Positions 28,341 through 37,245 of a DNA stretch of 64,000 nt are shown here, in pieces. Location: contig NZ_JACSOH010000001.1 of assembly GCF_014349235.1 (NCBI RefSeq), positions 248,001 through 312,000 of the forward strand, read 5' to 3'. The notes beneath the pieces are model-generated. The model saw nothing but the letters and a program-made list of their open reading frames with translations, was not told the DNA's origin and ran no database searches. The DNA is from Cytophaga sp. FL35 (lineage in GTDB: Bacteria > Bacteroidota > Bacteroidia > Flavobacteriales > Flavobacteriaceae). The position numbers and the translations under genes are program-made. The stretch's first letter is position 1. Every line of letters begins with the position of its first letter.

Positions 28341-29789
28341 ATGAAAGAACCAATGAACCAAATACGAATTTTTGCTTCTCTCCTTCTACTAGTAAGTTTT
28401 ACTGGCATTTCACAGAATACCAATGACCGCCCCAATATTGTTTGGATCATGCTCGAAGATTGGGGATTGGATTTGGGCTGCTATGGCACCAAGGGAATTG
28501 AAACCCCTGTAACCGACCAATTGGCTTCAGAAGGGGAACGCTATACCAATGCTTTTTGCACCTCTCCCGTTTGTTCCACTTCAAGGTCTGCCATGCTTAC
28601 CGGCTATCACCAAAACTATATCGGTGCCGAACAACACCGTACTGCAAAGGAAAACTTAAAACCTCTTCCTAATGATATTAAACCCATGCCCTTATTACTG
28701 AAGGAAGCAGGCTACTACACCGCTTTGATGAACAGCAATAAAACGGATGCCAATTTTAGTGGTGACCTTGGTTTTATGGGCAAAGATTGGAAGGAACGCG
28801 AGGAAGGCCAACCTTTTTTCGCCCAAATAACACTTCAGGGCACGCATAGAAAATGGCACAGGGATTCCAAAAACCCCATTGACCCTGCCACCATTGAATT
28901 GCCCCCCTATTACGTGGACACACCTTTTGCCCGTCGCGATTGGGCCAACGGACTGGAACAAATGCAAATTTGCGATCGTGAAATTGGTGCAATTTTAGAA
29001 CGTCTAAAAAAAGAAAAACTAGAAGAGAACACCTTAATATTCTTGATTGGAGACAATGGCCGTTGCCACATTAGGGGCAAACAGTTTCTATATGACCCCG
29101 GTCTACAAGTGCCCCTAATCATCAAATGGCCTGGCAAAGTCACCCCGGGCAAGGTCAATTCAGATTTAGTGCAGACCATTGATATTACAGCAACAATTTT
29201 GGATGTGGCCGGTGTAGTTCCCTTAGAATCAATGCACGGAAAAAGTCTCTTTAAAGACGAATCGAAAAACAGAAAGTACATTTTTGCAGCCAGAGACCGT
29301 ATGGGAGATACTCATGATGCCATTCGCACCATCCGGTCAAAAAAATACAAGCTCATTCATAATTTAATGCCGGAACGTGCTTGGTTGCAATACAGTGGTT
29401 ATAAAGAAGATATGTACCCCATGTTGGCCGAAATGAATATTCTGAACATGGAAGGCAAACTGAACGAAGCCCAAGCTAAATTCTTCGCTCCTACCAAACC
29501 AGAATTTGAACTTTATGACCTAGAGAATGACCCGCATGAACTGAACAATCTCGCCAACGACTCTTACTTTGGGGCTATCAAAGATCAGCTATTGGGAGAA
29601 TTATACGTGTGGAGAAAATCTATCAACGACCAAGGGGTAGACCAAGAATTTAGAGAAGGAGGACTATCATCTAAATACCCTACCCGCACCCTAGAAGAAT
29701 GGAAAATAAGGTACGAAGCCTGGAAACCTTGGGTATTCAGAAAACCAAAATCCAAAGTGAAGCATCCATTTATTAAACTCAACTATTAA
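28341..29789 (+). CDS. S1-family sulfatase with Thr-variant FGly motif
   Basis: 482 aa from ATG 28341, one base after the previous stop; an upstream in-frame start would overlap that gene by 92 nt and bury the signal peptide (IRIFASLLLLVSFTGISQ). The metal-binding start is P-N-I-V-W-I-M-L-E-D. The formylglycine motif reads C78-S-T-S-R, with Thr instead of the usual Pro/Ala at +2, a variant seen in heparan-N-sulfatase-like sulfatases. A GDNGR block and a C-terminal ELYDLENDPHE block complete the family features. Probably a periplasmic sulfatase of this galactan pathway. Confidence 0.88.
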   Translation: MKEPMNQIRIFASLLLLVSFTGISQNTNDRPNIVWIMLEDWGLDLGCYGTKGIETPVTDQLASEGERYTNAFCTSPVCSTSRSAMLTGYHQNYIGAEQHRTAKENLKPLPNDIKPMPLLLKEAGYYTALMNSNKTDANFSGDLGFMGKDWKEREEGQPFFAQITLQGTHRKWHRDSKNPIDPATIELPPYYVDTPFARRDWANGLEQMQICDREIGAILERLKKEKLEENTLIFLIGDNGRCHIRGKQFLYDPGLQVPLIIKWPGKVTPGKVNSDLVQTIDITATILDVAGVVPLESMHGKSLFKDESKNRKYIFAARDRMGDTHDAIRTIRSKKYKLIHNLMPERAWLQYSGYKEDMYPMLAEMNILNMEGKLNEAQAKFFAPTKPEFELYDLENDPHELNNLANDSYFGAIKDQLLGELYVWRKSINDQGVDQEFREGGLSSKYPTRTLEEWKIRYEAWKPWVFRKPKSKVKHPFIKLNY

Positions 29790-29800
29790 AATTAACGAAA

Positions 29801-30946
29801 ATGACTTCCATTTATAAAAAATTCAGGATATACTCTAAACTAGCTCTTAGCTTAATCTTAGTGACCATTGTAACCATCGCTTGCAAAGAAGAAAAAAAAG
29901 TAATCCCATCAAACATGCAAGCACCCGACTTTAAAATTGAATTCGGACAAGTTGCTAAAAAATCCATTTTCAGGAATGACAGTTTAAGCATTTGGGGCGG
30001 TTCTTTGGTAAAAGGGGAAGACGGGCTATACCATATGTTCTATGCCCGTTGGCCAAAAAATATTGGCTGGGAATGGGTGAACTATTCAGAAATCGCACAT
30101 GCCATATCCAAATCGCCATTTGGGCCCTTTGAACATAAAGATGTGGCCCTACCGGATAGAGGAGCCGAATATTGGGACGGCTCCACCACGCACAATCCAA
30201 CAGTTCATAAATTCAATGGCAAGTATTATCTATACTATATGGGCAATACGGGCGATAAAAAAATTGTAAGCGTACCCGGCAAACCCAAAATAAATTGGGT
30301 ACACCGCAACAACCAAAGAATAGGTGTGGCCGTGGCAGATTCACCTGACGGGCCTTGGAAGCGATTTGACCAACCAATTTTGGATATTTCCCCTAATGAT
30401 GACGCCCATGATGCCTTAATGACATCAAACCCTTCAGTCTGCCAAATGCCCGACGGCAAAATTTTGATGGTATACAAAGCCGTAGGAAAAAAATTTGAAT
30501 TACCCGGCGGTGGTCCGGTAGTGCACATGGTAGCCATTGCAGATTCACCTACCGGTCCTTTTAAAAAATATCCCGATCCGGTGTTTACTTTTGAAGGTGA
30601 ACGTTTTCCAGCCGAAGACCCCTATATCTGGTATCAAGATGGGAAATTCAGGGCTATTGTAAAACGTATGAAACACGTGGGTAACAACCGTAAATTCTCC
30701 TTGGTTCACTATGATTCTAAAGATGGCATTAAATGGGATCAGGCCAAAAATTTTGAGATTTCGGAACGGATCGTTGAATGGGAAGACGGGAGAAAACAAC
30801 AGTTCACCCATCTCGAAAGGCCACAAGTATTTAGAGAAAATGGAGAACCGATAGCCCTACTCTGTGCTGCCGATACTTTGGACGCCAATGGTGTTAGGGA
30901 GTCTTTTAACCTTCAAATTCCATTGAAAATATCCAAGTCCAACTAG
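29801..30946 (+). CDS. Five-bladed beta-propeller glycosidase-like lipoprotein (GH43/GH117-like fold)
   Basis: 381 aa. Lipoprotein signal (lipobox TIAC, Cys28 region). Repeated blade signatures G-K-Y-Y-L-Y-Y-M-G, VAVADSPDGPWKRF, VAIADSPTGPFKKY and AEDPYIWYQDGKF are those of GH43/GH117/GH32-type propellers. HNPTV and E-D-P are candidate active-site segments, but the usual first-blade Asp motif (RDP) is not evident (WGGSLV instead), so I cannot assign a family. It stands 34 bp before a GH117 gene and 11 bp after a sulfatase, in one operon. I infer an exo-acting enzyme on the same oligosaccharides. Confidence 0.7.
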   Translation: MTSIYKKFRIYSKLALSLILVTIVTIACKEEKKVIPSNMQAPDFKIEFGQVAKKSIFRNDSLSIWGGSLVKGEDGLYHMFYARWPKNIGWEWVNYSEIAHAISKSPFGPFEHKDVALPDRGAEYWDGSTTHNPTVHKFNGKYYLYYMGNTGDKKIVSVPGKPKINWVHRNNQRIGVAVADSPDGPWKRFDQPILDISPNDDAHDALMTSNPSVCQMPDGKILMVYKAVGKKFELPGGGPVVHMVAIADSPTGPFKKYPDPVFTFEGERFPAEDPYIWYQDGKFRAIVKRMKHVGNNRKFSLVHYDSKDGIKWDQAKNFEISERIVEWEDGRKQQFTHLERPQVFRENGEPIALLCAADTLDANGVRESFNLQIPLKISKSN

Positions 30947-30980
30947 TAATTTCCATTCTATTAATTCTAAAATAATCAAT

Positions 30981-32279
30981 ATGGATTCTGTTTTATATAA
31001 GAAACCAATCGTTCACTTTTTTATGTGCAGCGTCCTACTCGTAGGATGTTCCGATTCTAAGCAAGTAACAACATCAGATTCCAGTGAAACGGCTCAAAAG
31101 AAAGCACATCAAGTTTTTCCTCATAAAATGCCGGAAAACAAACCAGATTTTCCCTTAAGTGCATCAGCAGAACGTATGTTCGATTATCCCGCTCCCAGAG
31201 TACAGGACAACGAGCTGTATTCACTTTTCAAATACACCGAATTAAAAGGATTTGACTATAATGGTGGAGATGGTACCGTTTCACGCCGTGACCCCTCCAG
31301 ACCCATTTTGGTTGATGGCATTTACTACGTGTACTACACAAAGCGGCATACTAAAACTCCGCCCATTGGTTGGAACAGGGCAAAAGAGGCCACCGATGAA
31401 ATACCTTCTACCGATTGGGATCTTGCCGAAATATGGTATGCCACGAGTACCGACGGTATCAATTGGAAAGAAGAAGGCGTAGCCATCAAAAGACCGGAAA
31501 AACCAAAACCCGGTTGGCGTTCCGTAGCTACCCCTGATATACTGATCTGGAAAGACAAATATTACCTCTACTACCAAGCATTTGACGAACCTAGTGGATT
31601 ACGAGGCGATTGGTGCCCTGTTTCAGTATCCTATGCCGATTCGCCTGCTGGCCCATGGACACATGGTGGGGATGCCGTGATACCATTTGGAGAACAAGGG
31701 GAATGGGACCAAGATGCCACTCACGACCCACAACCCATTGTTTATAATGGTAAAATTTATCTCTACTACAAAGCTGCCTATAACAAATGGCCCAATATTA
31801 GGGACAAATATGCCGTAGGTCACGGATTGGCCATCGCCGAAGGTCCCCTAGGCCCTTTTGAAAAACACCCATTGAACCCCGTTATGACTTCGGGTCATGA
31901 AACCACCTATTTTCCTTTTAAGGAGGGAATCGCCAATATTACCATAAAAGATGGCAATGAAAGGGAAACGGTACAATACTCGAAAGATGGGGTGAATTTT
32001 GAAATTGCTTCCGTGATTTCACTACCTCCCATTGCAGGTGGACCTTATGCCCCAGATATGTTTACCGATAGTGGAAACGGACGCGGTTTTACCTGGGGAA
32101 TGTCTCATTTTATCAATGCCGGCGAACCCAAAAAGCAACATTCCATCATAGCTAGATTTGATTGTGACCTTAGTTTAGACCACGATATACCTGAATACAA
32201 AAAAACTGGGGTTTGGCACAAACCTGAGGTGTATTTTGCTCAATCCCCCTCCAATAGCGGACATCCCGAGGGGAGATAG
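30981..32279 (+). CDS. GH117 alpha-1,3-(3,6-anhydro)-L-galactosidase
   Basis: 432 aa lipoprotein (lipobox LVGC, Cys23). GH117 signature blocks: the N-terminal dimerisation helix region (PLSASAERMFDYP), then F-K-Y-T-E-L-K-G-F-D-Y-N-G-G-D-G-T-V ahead of RRD104 (catalytic base candidate), GWRSVATPDI, W-C-P-V-S-V-S-Y-A-D-S-P, and S-G-H306-E-T (catalytic acid candidate). GH117 removes 3,6-anhydro-L-galactose from the non-reducing end of neoagaro-oligosaccharides, the products of AgaB-type agarases. A second copy lies at 46217-47509. Both keep the Asp and His expected for activity. Zobellia has several GH117 paralogues of which at least one showed no activity, so activity should not be assumed. Confidence 0.95.
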   Translation: MDSVLYKKPIVHFFMCSVLLVGCSDSKQVTTSDSSETAQKKAHQVFPHKMPENKPDFPLSASAERMFDYPAPRVQDNELYSLFKYTELKGFDYNGGDGTVSRRDPSRPILVDGIYYVYYTKRHTKTPPIGWNRAKEATDEIPSTDWDLAEIWYATSTDGINWKEEGVAIKRPEKPKPGWRSVATPDILIWKDKYYLYYQAFDEPSGLRGDWCPVSVSYADSPAGPWTHGGDAVIPFGEQGEWDQDATHDPQPIVYNGKIYLYYKAAYNKWPNIRDKYAVGHGLAIAEGPLGPFEKHPLNPVMTSGHETTYFPFKEGIANITIKDGNERETVQYSKDGVNFEIASVISLPPIAGGPYAPDMFTDSGNGRGFTWGMSHFINAGEPKKQHSIIARFDCDLSLDHDIPEYKKTGVWHKPEVYFAQSPSNSGHPEGR

Positions 32280-32305
32280 TTTTACAATATTTAAAATCAA
32301 TAAAT

Positions 32306-34087
32306 ATGGCTTTTTTGAAAGCAGCCAAAACCATTCTAACAAGTATCATCGCAGCGTTTAGCTGTCAATTCGGCTATACACAATCGGAAAGACCCAATGT
32401 TATCATTGTACTGACCGATGACCAAGGTATAGGTGATTTGGGCTGTCATGGAAATCCGTGGTTAAAGACTCCCAATCTAGATTCTTTTTATAAAGAGTCC
32501 GTAAGAATGACCGATTTTCATGTGAGCCCGGTTTGCACGCCCACCCGCGGGGCCATAATTACCGGCCGCTACCCCATTTCTAACGGTGCTTGGGCCACTT
32601 ACAAGGGCCGCGATGCCCTTTCGGAAGGTGCCACCACCATTGCCCAACTATTCAAGCAAAATGGCTATAAAACGGGAATGTTCGGTAAGTGGCATTTAGG
32701 AGATAATTATCCGTCTAGACCTATAGACCTTGGTTTTGAATATGGAGTTTACCATAAAAGTGGTGGCGTTGGGGAATTATCGGATTACTGGGGCAACTCC
32801 TACTTTGACGACACCTATTTTGTAAATGAGGAACCTCAACCATTTAAAGGGTACTGTACCGATGTGTGGTTTGAAGAAACCATGAAATTTATTGACCGCA
32901 CGAAAGAACCTTTCTTCATTTATCTGGCAACGAACGCACCTCACAGTCCTCACTATGTGGCCGAAAAATATGCTGAACCCTATAAAACCTTGGTAAGAAC
33001 TGAAATACCCAATGCCGAGTTTTTTGGGATGATCGCCAACATTGATGAAAATTTTGGGAAGCTCAATGCCTACCTAAAGGAGAAAAAATTGGCTGATAAT
33101 ACCATTCTCATTTTTATGTCGGATAACGGGGCCACCGCAGGCTATGACAGCAAAAATAATTTGGGATACAATATGGGTCTGAAGGGACGAAAAGGCGAAG
33201 TGTATGAAGGCGGGCACCGCGTACCCTTCTTTATTCGCTGGAAAGATGGAAAAATCAGAGGAGGCAAAGATATTGATGCTACTGCAGCCCATGTGGATTT
33301 ATTACCAACACTGGCCAGCCTCTGTGGTATTCAACCTCCCACAAATGAACGTTTAGACGGTATCGATTTTTCAAATCTATTTATCGACATAAAAAGCACC
33401 TTACCTGAAAGAACCATATTTGTACACCATGGGCGCGATTGGCGACCTCCGCAAGATATTCAGAACACCTGTCTTATCAAAGACAAATGGCGACTAGTGA
33501 ACGGCACGGAACTGTACGATATAGAAAAAGATAAGGGTCAGTCAAAGGATGTTTCAGGGGAATTCCCCAAATTGACCGGTGAACTGTTGGATTCGAACAC
33601 CGAATTTCTAAAGAGGATCAAGTCCTATAGCGAATACAATGAGCTTCCTTATGCCATTATAGGAAATGCCGCCCAGAAAGAAATAAAACTAACACTTCAA
33701 CATGCCATAGGCGATGGCAGACCGATTTGGAAAAGTGAGCATGTAGCCGAAGGAGTAAAAATCCATAGCCTCGAACACTCCATAAAAGTGGAAAAAGAAG
33801 GCAAGTACCGCATTAGTTGCAGAAGGTGGCCGAAAGAATGTTCGGGGCCGATTCAGGGAATTCCCGATGAAAATCCGAAAAACCGATTCAACTATCAATC
33901 CATTTCCCCCGAAAAAGTACGTATCAAAATAGCCAATCAAATTGTGGAAAAGAAAATAAATCCAACGGATGAAGAAGTGGTTTTTGAAGTATATCTAGAG
34001 GAAGGCAAAACCCTGGTATCTACCGAATTTATAGAAAGTAAAGAAACCTATGGGGTTTATTACACTTATTTACAACCGAATAACTAG
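32306..34087 (+). CDS. S1-family sulfatase with C-terminal beta extension
   Basis: 593 aa. Weak signal peptide (about 1-26). FGly motif C77-T-P-T-R, metal-binding V-I-I-V-L-T-D-D-Q, FGKWHLGDNYPSR and FMSDNGAT blocks. After about residue 440 there is an extra beta-rich domain (KLTLQHAIGDGRPIWK onward), shared in outline with the sulfatase at 53795 (LLTIHDLHSEQPIPWN), so the two are paralogues. Their high similarity in the FGKWHLGDNYP and YCTDVWF blocks suggests related substrates. It is 26 bp after GH117, within the same operon. Confidence 0.92.
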   Translation: MAFLKAAKTILTSIIAAFSCQFGYTQSERPNVIIVLTDDQGIGDLGCHGNPWLKTPNLDSFYKESVRMTDFHVSPVCTPTRGAIITGRYPISNGAWATYKGRDALSEGATTIAQLFKQNGYKTGMFGKWHLGDNYPSRPIDLGFEYGVYHKSGGVGELSDYWGNSYFDDTYFVNEEPQPFKGYCTDVWFEETMKFIDRTKEPFFIYLATNAPHSPHYVAEKYAEPYKTLVRTEIPNAEFFGMIANIDENFGKLNAYLKEKKLADNTILIFMSDNGATAGYDSKNNLGYNMGLKGRKGEVYEGGHRVPFFIRWKDGKIRGGKDIDATAAHVDLLPTLASLCGIQPPTNERLDGIDFSNLFIDIKSTLPERTIFVHHGRDWRPPQDIQNTCLIKDKWRLVNGTELYDIEKDKGQSKDVSGEFPKLTGELLDSNTEFLKRIKSYSEYNELPYAIIGNAAQKEIKLTLQHAIGDGRPIWKSEHVAEGVKIHSLEHSIKVEKEGKYRISCRRWPKECSGPIQGIPDENPKNRFNYQSISPEKVRIKIANQIVEKKINPTDEEVVFEVYLEEGKTLVSTEFIESKETYGVYYTYLQPNN

Positions 34088-34097
34088 CACTCCCCAA

Positions 34098-36065
34098 ATG
34101 AACATGATACCAAATACAAAACATTTTTTTACCGTTTTCATCTTTCTCCTATCCATAGGACTACAATCTCAAAGCAAGTCCACAGATATAGAAAAAACGG
34201 TTTATCCCCCTTATGCGAACCAATTAGGGTATAACTTGGGAGAAAGCAAGCGATTTGTTTGCTACGGGGCTAATGATGATACACCTTTTAAGCTTATCAA
34301 TACCGCTACCTCAGAGGTTGTTTTTGAAGGGAGAATACTAAATTTTGAAGGTTGGTTCTGTGATTACAACCCAGTAGAAACAACCGATGAATTTATAATT
34401 GAAGTAGAAGGTCATGGTCAGTCAGTACCATTCTCGATCCAACCCCATTTAATGGAATTGGCATCTTCAAAATTGGCCTATGATTTCTTTGTTGATGCAA
34501 GGGGTTTTAATGACCTCAGCAATTACGAAATCAGTGAAATCTATAGCGGTGGCCCAACCCGTGATTGTGGGGCTTTTGGGTTGGAAACCATTTTTGAAAT
34601 ACTTCAGTACGCCAGCAATCCAGCCCTTTTTGATAATTGGAAAACGGAACTTGGGGATGATCAAGTGGCCGATTTAATCGATTTAATTCTTTGGCATGCC
34701 GAGTTTGCCTACAAATTTGTCGACTATAATGGTCCGGTAAAAAAAAGGCACGGCACCTTAGGCTACCAAGGCCAACCCAGAATGAACTATGATTATTGGA
34801 ACCACCTTGATCAATTGGCAGTTGTTTGTGCTGCTTACCATTCCTTTTTAAAACCTTATTTATCGCAAGAGAAATACCAAAAATACAGAAAGGTCTGTTT
34901 AGACAATTGGGAAGCCTATGACCGTCATAAAGTAGTTCGTTTCTGGACGTACAGCACCAAATGGGTAGATCAAGGCTTTCAAGAATTCAATGAAATGGGC
35001 AATGCCTATGGGCAGTCGGTTTTTCGCAATTTGTTCATGTACTATAACGAATTGAACGAAGCGGGCGGGCAACCCGAAAAATTCTTGCAATGGGCCAAAG
35101 AAGGGGCTACAGATATCATTAAAAACTGGGATTTTGATAACCCTAGGCACATGTGGTGGATCCGTAATGCGGAGCATATTACCCCACAGGCATTAGCCTA
35201 TTTTCTCATGATGGCACCCGAACATGCCCCTGAGGGAACTAAAGAAAAGCTAAGCGCATGGGGGTTACATATCAGGCAGAAATCGAACAATTTCTGGAAA
35301 TACCGTACTCATAGCGAAAAGGAGTGGGCGCATCCTAAAACCAAAGAATTGGGTGGGGCTCCAGCGCTCGGGGGCTCCCTTTTTGCGGTAGGCCATTTAT
35401 TGAACGACCCCGAACTTCGTGCCCTCGGTTGGGCACAGACCGATTTTGTTTTTGGTGTCAACCCCGTGGGTACGCATTTGAGTAATAAAAGTGATGACCG
35501 GGTGGCCATAGGGGGATATTGGAAAGGGGTTGAAAAAGGTTGGCCGCAATCGCACCCGCATGGTTTTGGAGAACTTGGTAAGGTAAGAGGTACGTTGGAC
35601 GGTTCACCCCTGGACAGCCAATTTCCTATTGCGGAAAAAATTGAAGTTATAGAAGGCAGTAATGAAGGTCGAGATTTTGGAAAAAACGCCTATGCTACTG
35701 AGGGTTGGGGCATATCTAATCGTGGTTGGCAAGCCACACTCTCCTTCTCTACCCTAGGCAGTCAAAGTTTGGATATCTATAACCGAAAACGTTCACAGAA
35801 AATACAAAAAGCTAAAATTGGAGATAAAATAATTATCCAACTAAAAGCGGCACTGAACTTGGATTCTAATTTAAAGGACAAAGGCTGGGTGATGGTGAAT
35901 GATGGCAAGAATACAGAAAAAATCGAAGTGACCGAAACTGACCTCAACTCCGGAGTCTTCACAGCTGAATTTAAAATTCCGAAGGCTACAGAAAACAGTA
36001 AATTAGAGGTGTCTTACGGATTTCTAGGATTTGAAAAGAAAACAACACTAGAAATCCACGAATAA
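34098..36065 (+). CDS. GH9-like (alpha/alpha)6 protein of uncertain activity
   Basis: 655 aa from ATG 34098; the longer in-frame start at 34050 overlaps the sulfatase and adds no signal peptide, whereas MNMIPNTKHFFTVFIFLLSIG does. An Ig-like N-terminal domain resembles the cellulase N-terminal domain (YANQLGYNLGESKRFVC). The large helical domain carries GH9-like blocks DLIDLILWHAEFAYKF, DFVFGVNPVGTHL and a late A-T-E-G-W-G-I-S-N-R-G-W, possibly holding the acid Glu. The usual D-A-G-D base motif is not seen; GGPTRDCGAF is near that place. A C-terminal Ig-like segment follows. Possibly a galactan-adapted GH9 relative. Confidence 0.6.
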   Translation: MNMIPNTKHFFTVFIFLLSIGLQSQSKSTDIEKTVYPPYANQLGYNLGESKRFVCYGANDDTPFKLINTATSEVVFEGRILNFEGWFCDYNPVETTDEFIIEVEGHGQSVPFSIQPHLMELASSKLAYDFFVDARGFNDLSNYEISEIYSGGPTRDCGAFGLETIFEILQYASNPALFDNWKTELGDDQVADLIDLILWHAEFAYKFVDYNGPVKKRHGTLGYQGQPRMNYDYWNHLDQLAVVCAAYHSFLKPYLSQEKYQKYRKVCLDNWEAYDRHKVVRFWTYSTKWVDQGFQEFNEMGNAYGQSVFRNLFMYYNELNEAGGQPEKFLQWAKEGATDIIKNWDFDNPRHMWWIRNAEHITPQALAYFLMMAPEHAPEGTKEKLSAWGLHIRQKSNNFWKYRTHSEKEWAHPKTKELGGAPALGGSLFAVGHLLNDPELRALGWAQTDFVFGVNPVGTHLSNKSDDRVAIGGYWKGVEKGWPQSHPHGFGELGKVRGTLDGSPLDSQFPIAEKIEVIEGSNEGRDFGKNAYATEGWGISNRGWQATLSFSTLGSQSLDIYNRKRSQKIQKAKIGDKIIIQLKAALNLDSNLKDKGWVMVNDGKNTEKIEVTETDLNSGVFTAEFKIPKATENSKLEVSYGFLGFEKKTTLEIHE

Positions 36066-36081
36066 ACATCGATATCGCATT

Positions 36082-37233
36082 ATGAGAACGACATTCGGTT
36101 TTTTACTGTTGCCAATGGTTATATTGCTAGTTCTTTCCTGTAAAGAGCAAAAAAAGGAAGCTGAAACAGAGAACTATGAGAAAAATTTCGGGATCGAACC
36201 TCTTCAAAGTATCTTGATCGGAACCTTCGCCACGGGAGAAAAGCAAGGTATTTACCAAGTACAATTCAATTCGGTAACCGGCAAGCTTTCCAACTTGGAA
36301 CATCTGGTCAAAGAGGAAAATCCAGGGTATCTATATCTTAGCAAGGATGGAAAACATGTGTACTCGTCCAACGGGGTCACACCGGGTAGTATCAGTACCT
36401 TTACATGGTCGAAAGATGGGACAAAGTTGACCAAAACAGGCAATCATCCAAGTTTAGGAAATGGCGCATGTTATGTTAGCGCCAACAACGAAGAAAACTT
36501 GATTGCGGCGGCGAATTATGGTTCAGGGGATATGGTTGTTTACCCATTAGACAACTCCGGAAAACTCATCGATCAACCTACGGGAAAAACACATTCCGGA
36601 AGCGGTCCGCACAAGAACCAGAAATCGGCCCATGCCCATTGTGCGAAGTTTAGCGAAGATGGCAAATTTTTGTATGTTGCCGATTTGGGCATTGACCAGA
36701 TTGTTGGCTACCCAATTGATAAAAACAAAATTGGGGAAGCTTTTACTGCACTGCAGTTGAATCCGGGCGATGGTCCCCGGCACCTCATATTTCAACCTAA
36801 AAAAAACCGGGCTTATATTATCAATGAACTTTCAAGCACCATAATTTCCGCCACCGCAGATCCTGTTACCGGAGTTTTTAAAAAAATCGATAAAAAAAGC
36901 ACCCTACCCCATGGTTACGAAGGCCCGAATGCCTGTGCCGATATTCATTTAAGTAACGATGGCAACTTTTTGTATGCTAGTAATAGAGGCCATAATAGTA
37001 TTGCCATTTTTAAGGTAAGTAAGTTGGGGGAACTGCAGCTTTTGGAAACCGAACCTGTTAGAGGAGACTGGCCCCGCAACTTCGTTTTGGCTCCAAATAG
37101 TCATTTTCTTCTCGTGGCCAATCGAAAAACGAACAACATCAGCGTCTTTAAAAGAGACCCAAAGTCAGGGTTATTAACTTTTACGCAGCATCAACTAGAG
37201 GTTCCCCAACCGGTTTGTCTAAAATTTAGATGA
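36082..37233 (+). CDS. Lactonase-like seven-bladed beta-propeller lipoprotein
   Basis: 383 aa. Lipoprotein signal (lipobox VLSC, Cys20). PF10282-type propeller repeats: LYLSKDGKHVYSSN, YVADLGIDQIVGYPID, GPRHLIFQPKKNRAYIINE, FLYASNRGHNSIAIF and LLVANRKTNNISVF. Family members such as Pgl hydrolyse sugar lactones; others bind or have no known activity. As the last gene of the long plus-strand run that also holds two oxidoreductases, it could open a lactone formed by sugar oxidation. This is inference. The stop is 12 bp from the end of the convergent GH2 gene and no terminator is evident between them. Confidence 0.75.
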   Translation: MRTTFGFLLLPMVILLVLSCKEQKKEAETENYEKNFGIEPLQSILIGTFATGEKQGIYQVQFNSVTGKLSNLEHLVKEENPGYLYLSKDGKHVYSSNGVTPGSISTFTWSKDGTKLTKTGNHPSLGNGACYVSANNEENLIAAANYGSGDMVVYPLDNSGKLIDQPTGKTHSGSGPHKNQKSAHAHCAKFSEDGKFLYVADLGIDQIVGYPIDKNKIGEAFTALQLNPGDGPRHLIFQPKKNRAYIINELSSTIISATADPVTGVFKKIDKKSTLPHGYEGPNACADIHLSNDGNFLYASNRGHNSIAIFKVSKLGELQLLETEPVRGDWPRNFVLAPNSHFLLVANRKTNNISVFKRDPKSGLLTFTQHQLEVPQPVCLKFR

Positions 37234-37245
37234 TACGGATACTTA

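Noticed and set aside
34050-34097. Upstream start for the GH9-like gene
   Set aside because: It lies inside the sulfatase gene and adds no signal sequence; ATG 34098 does.
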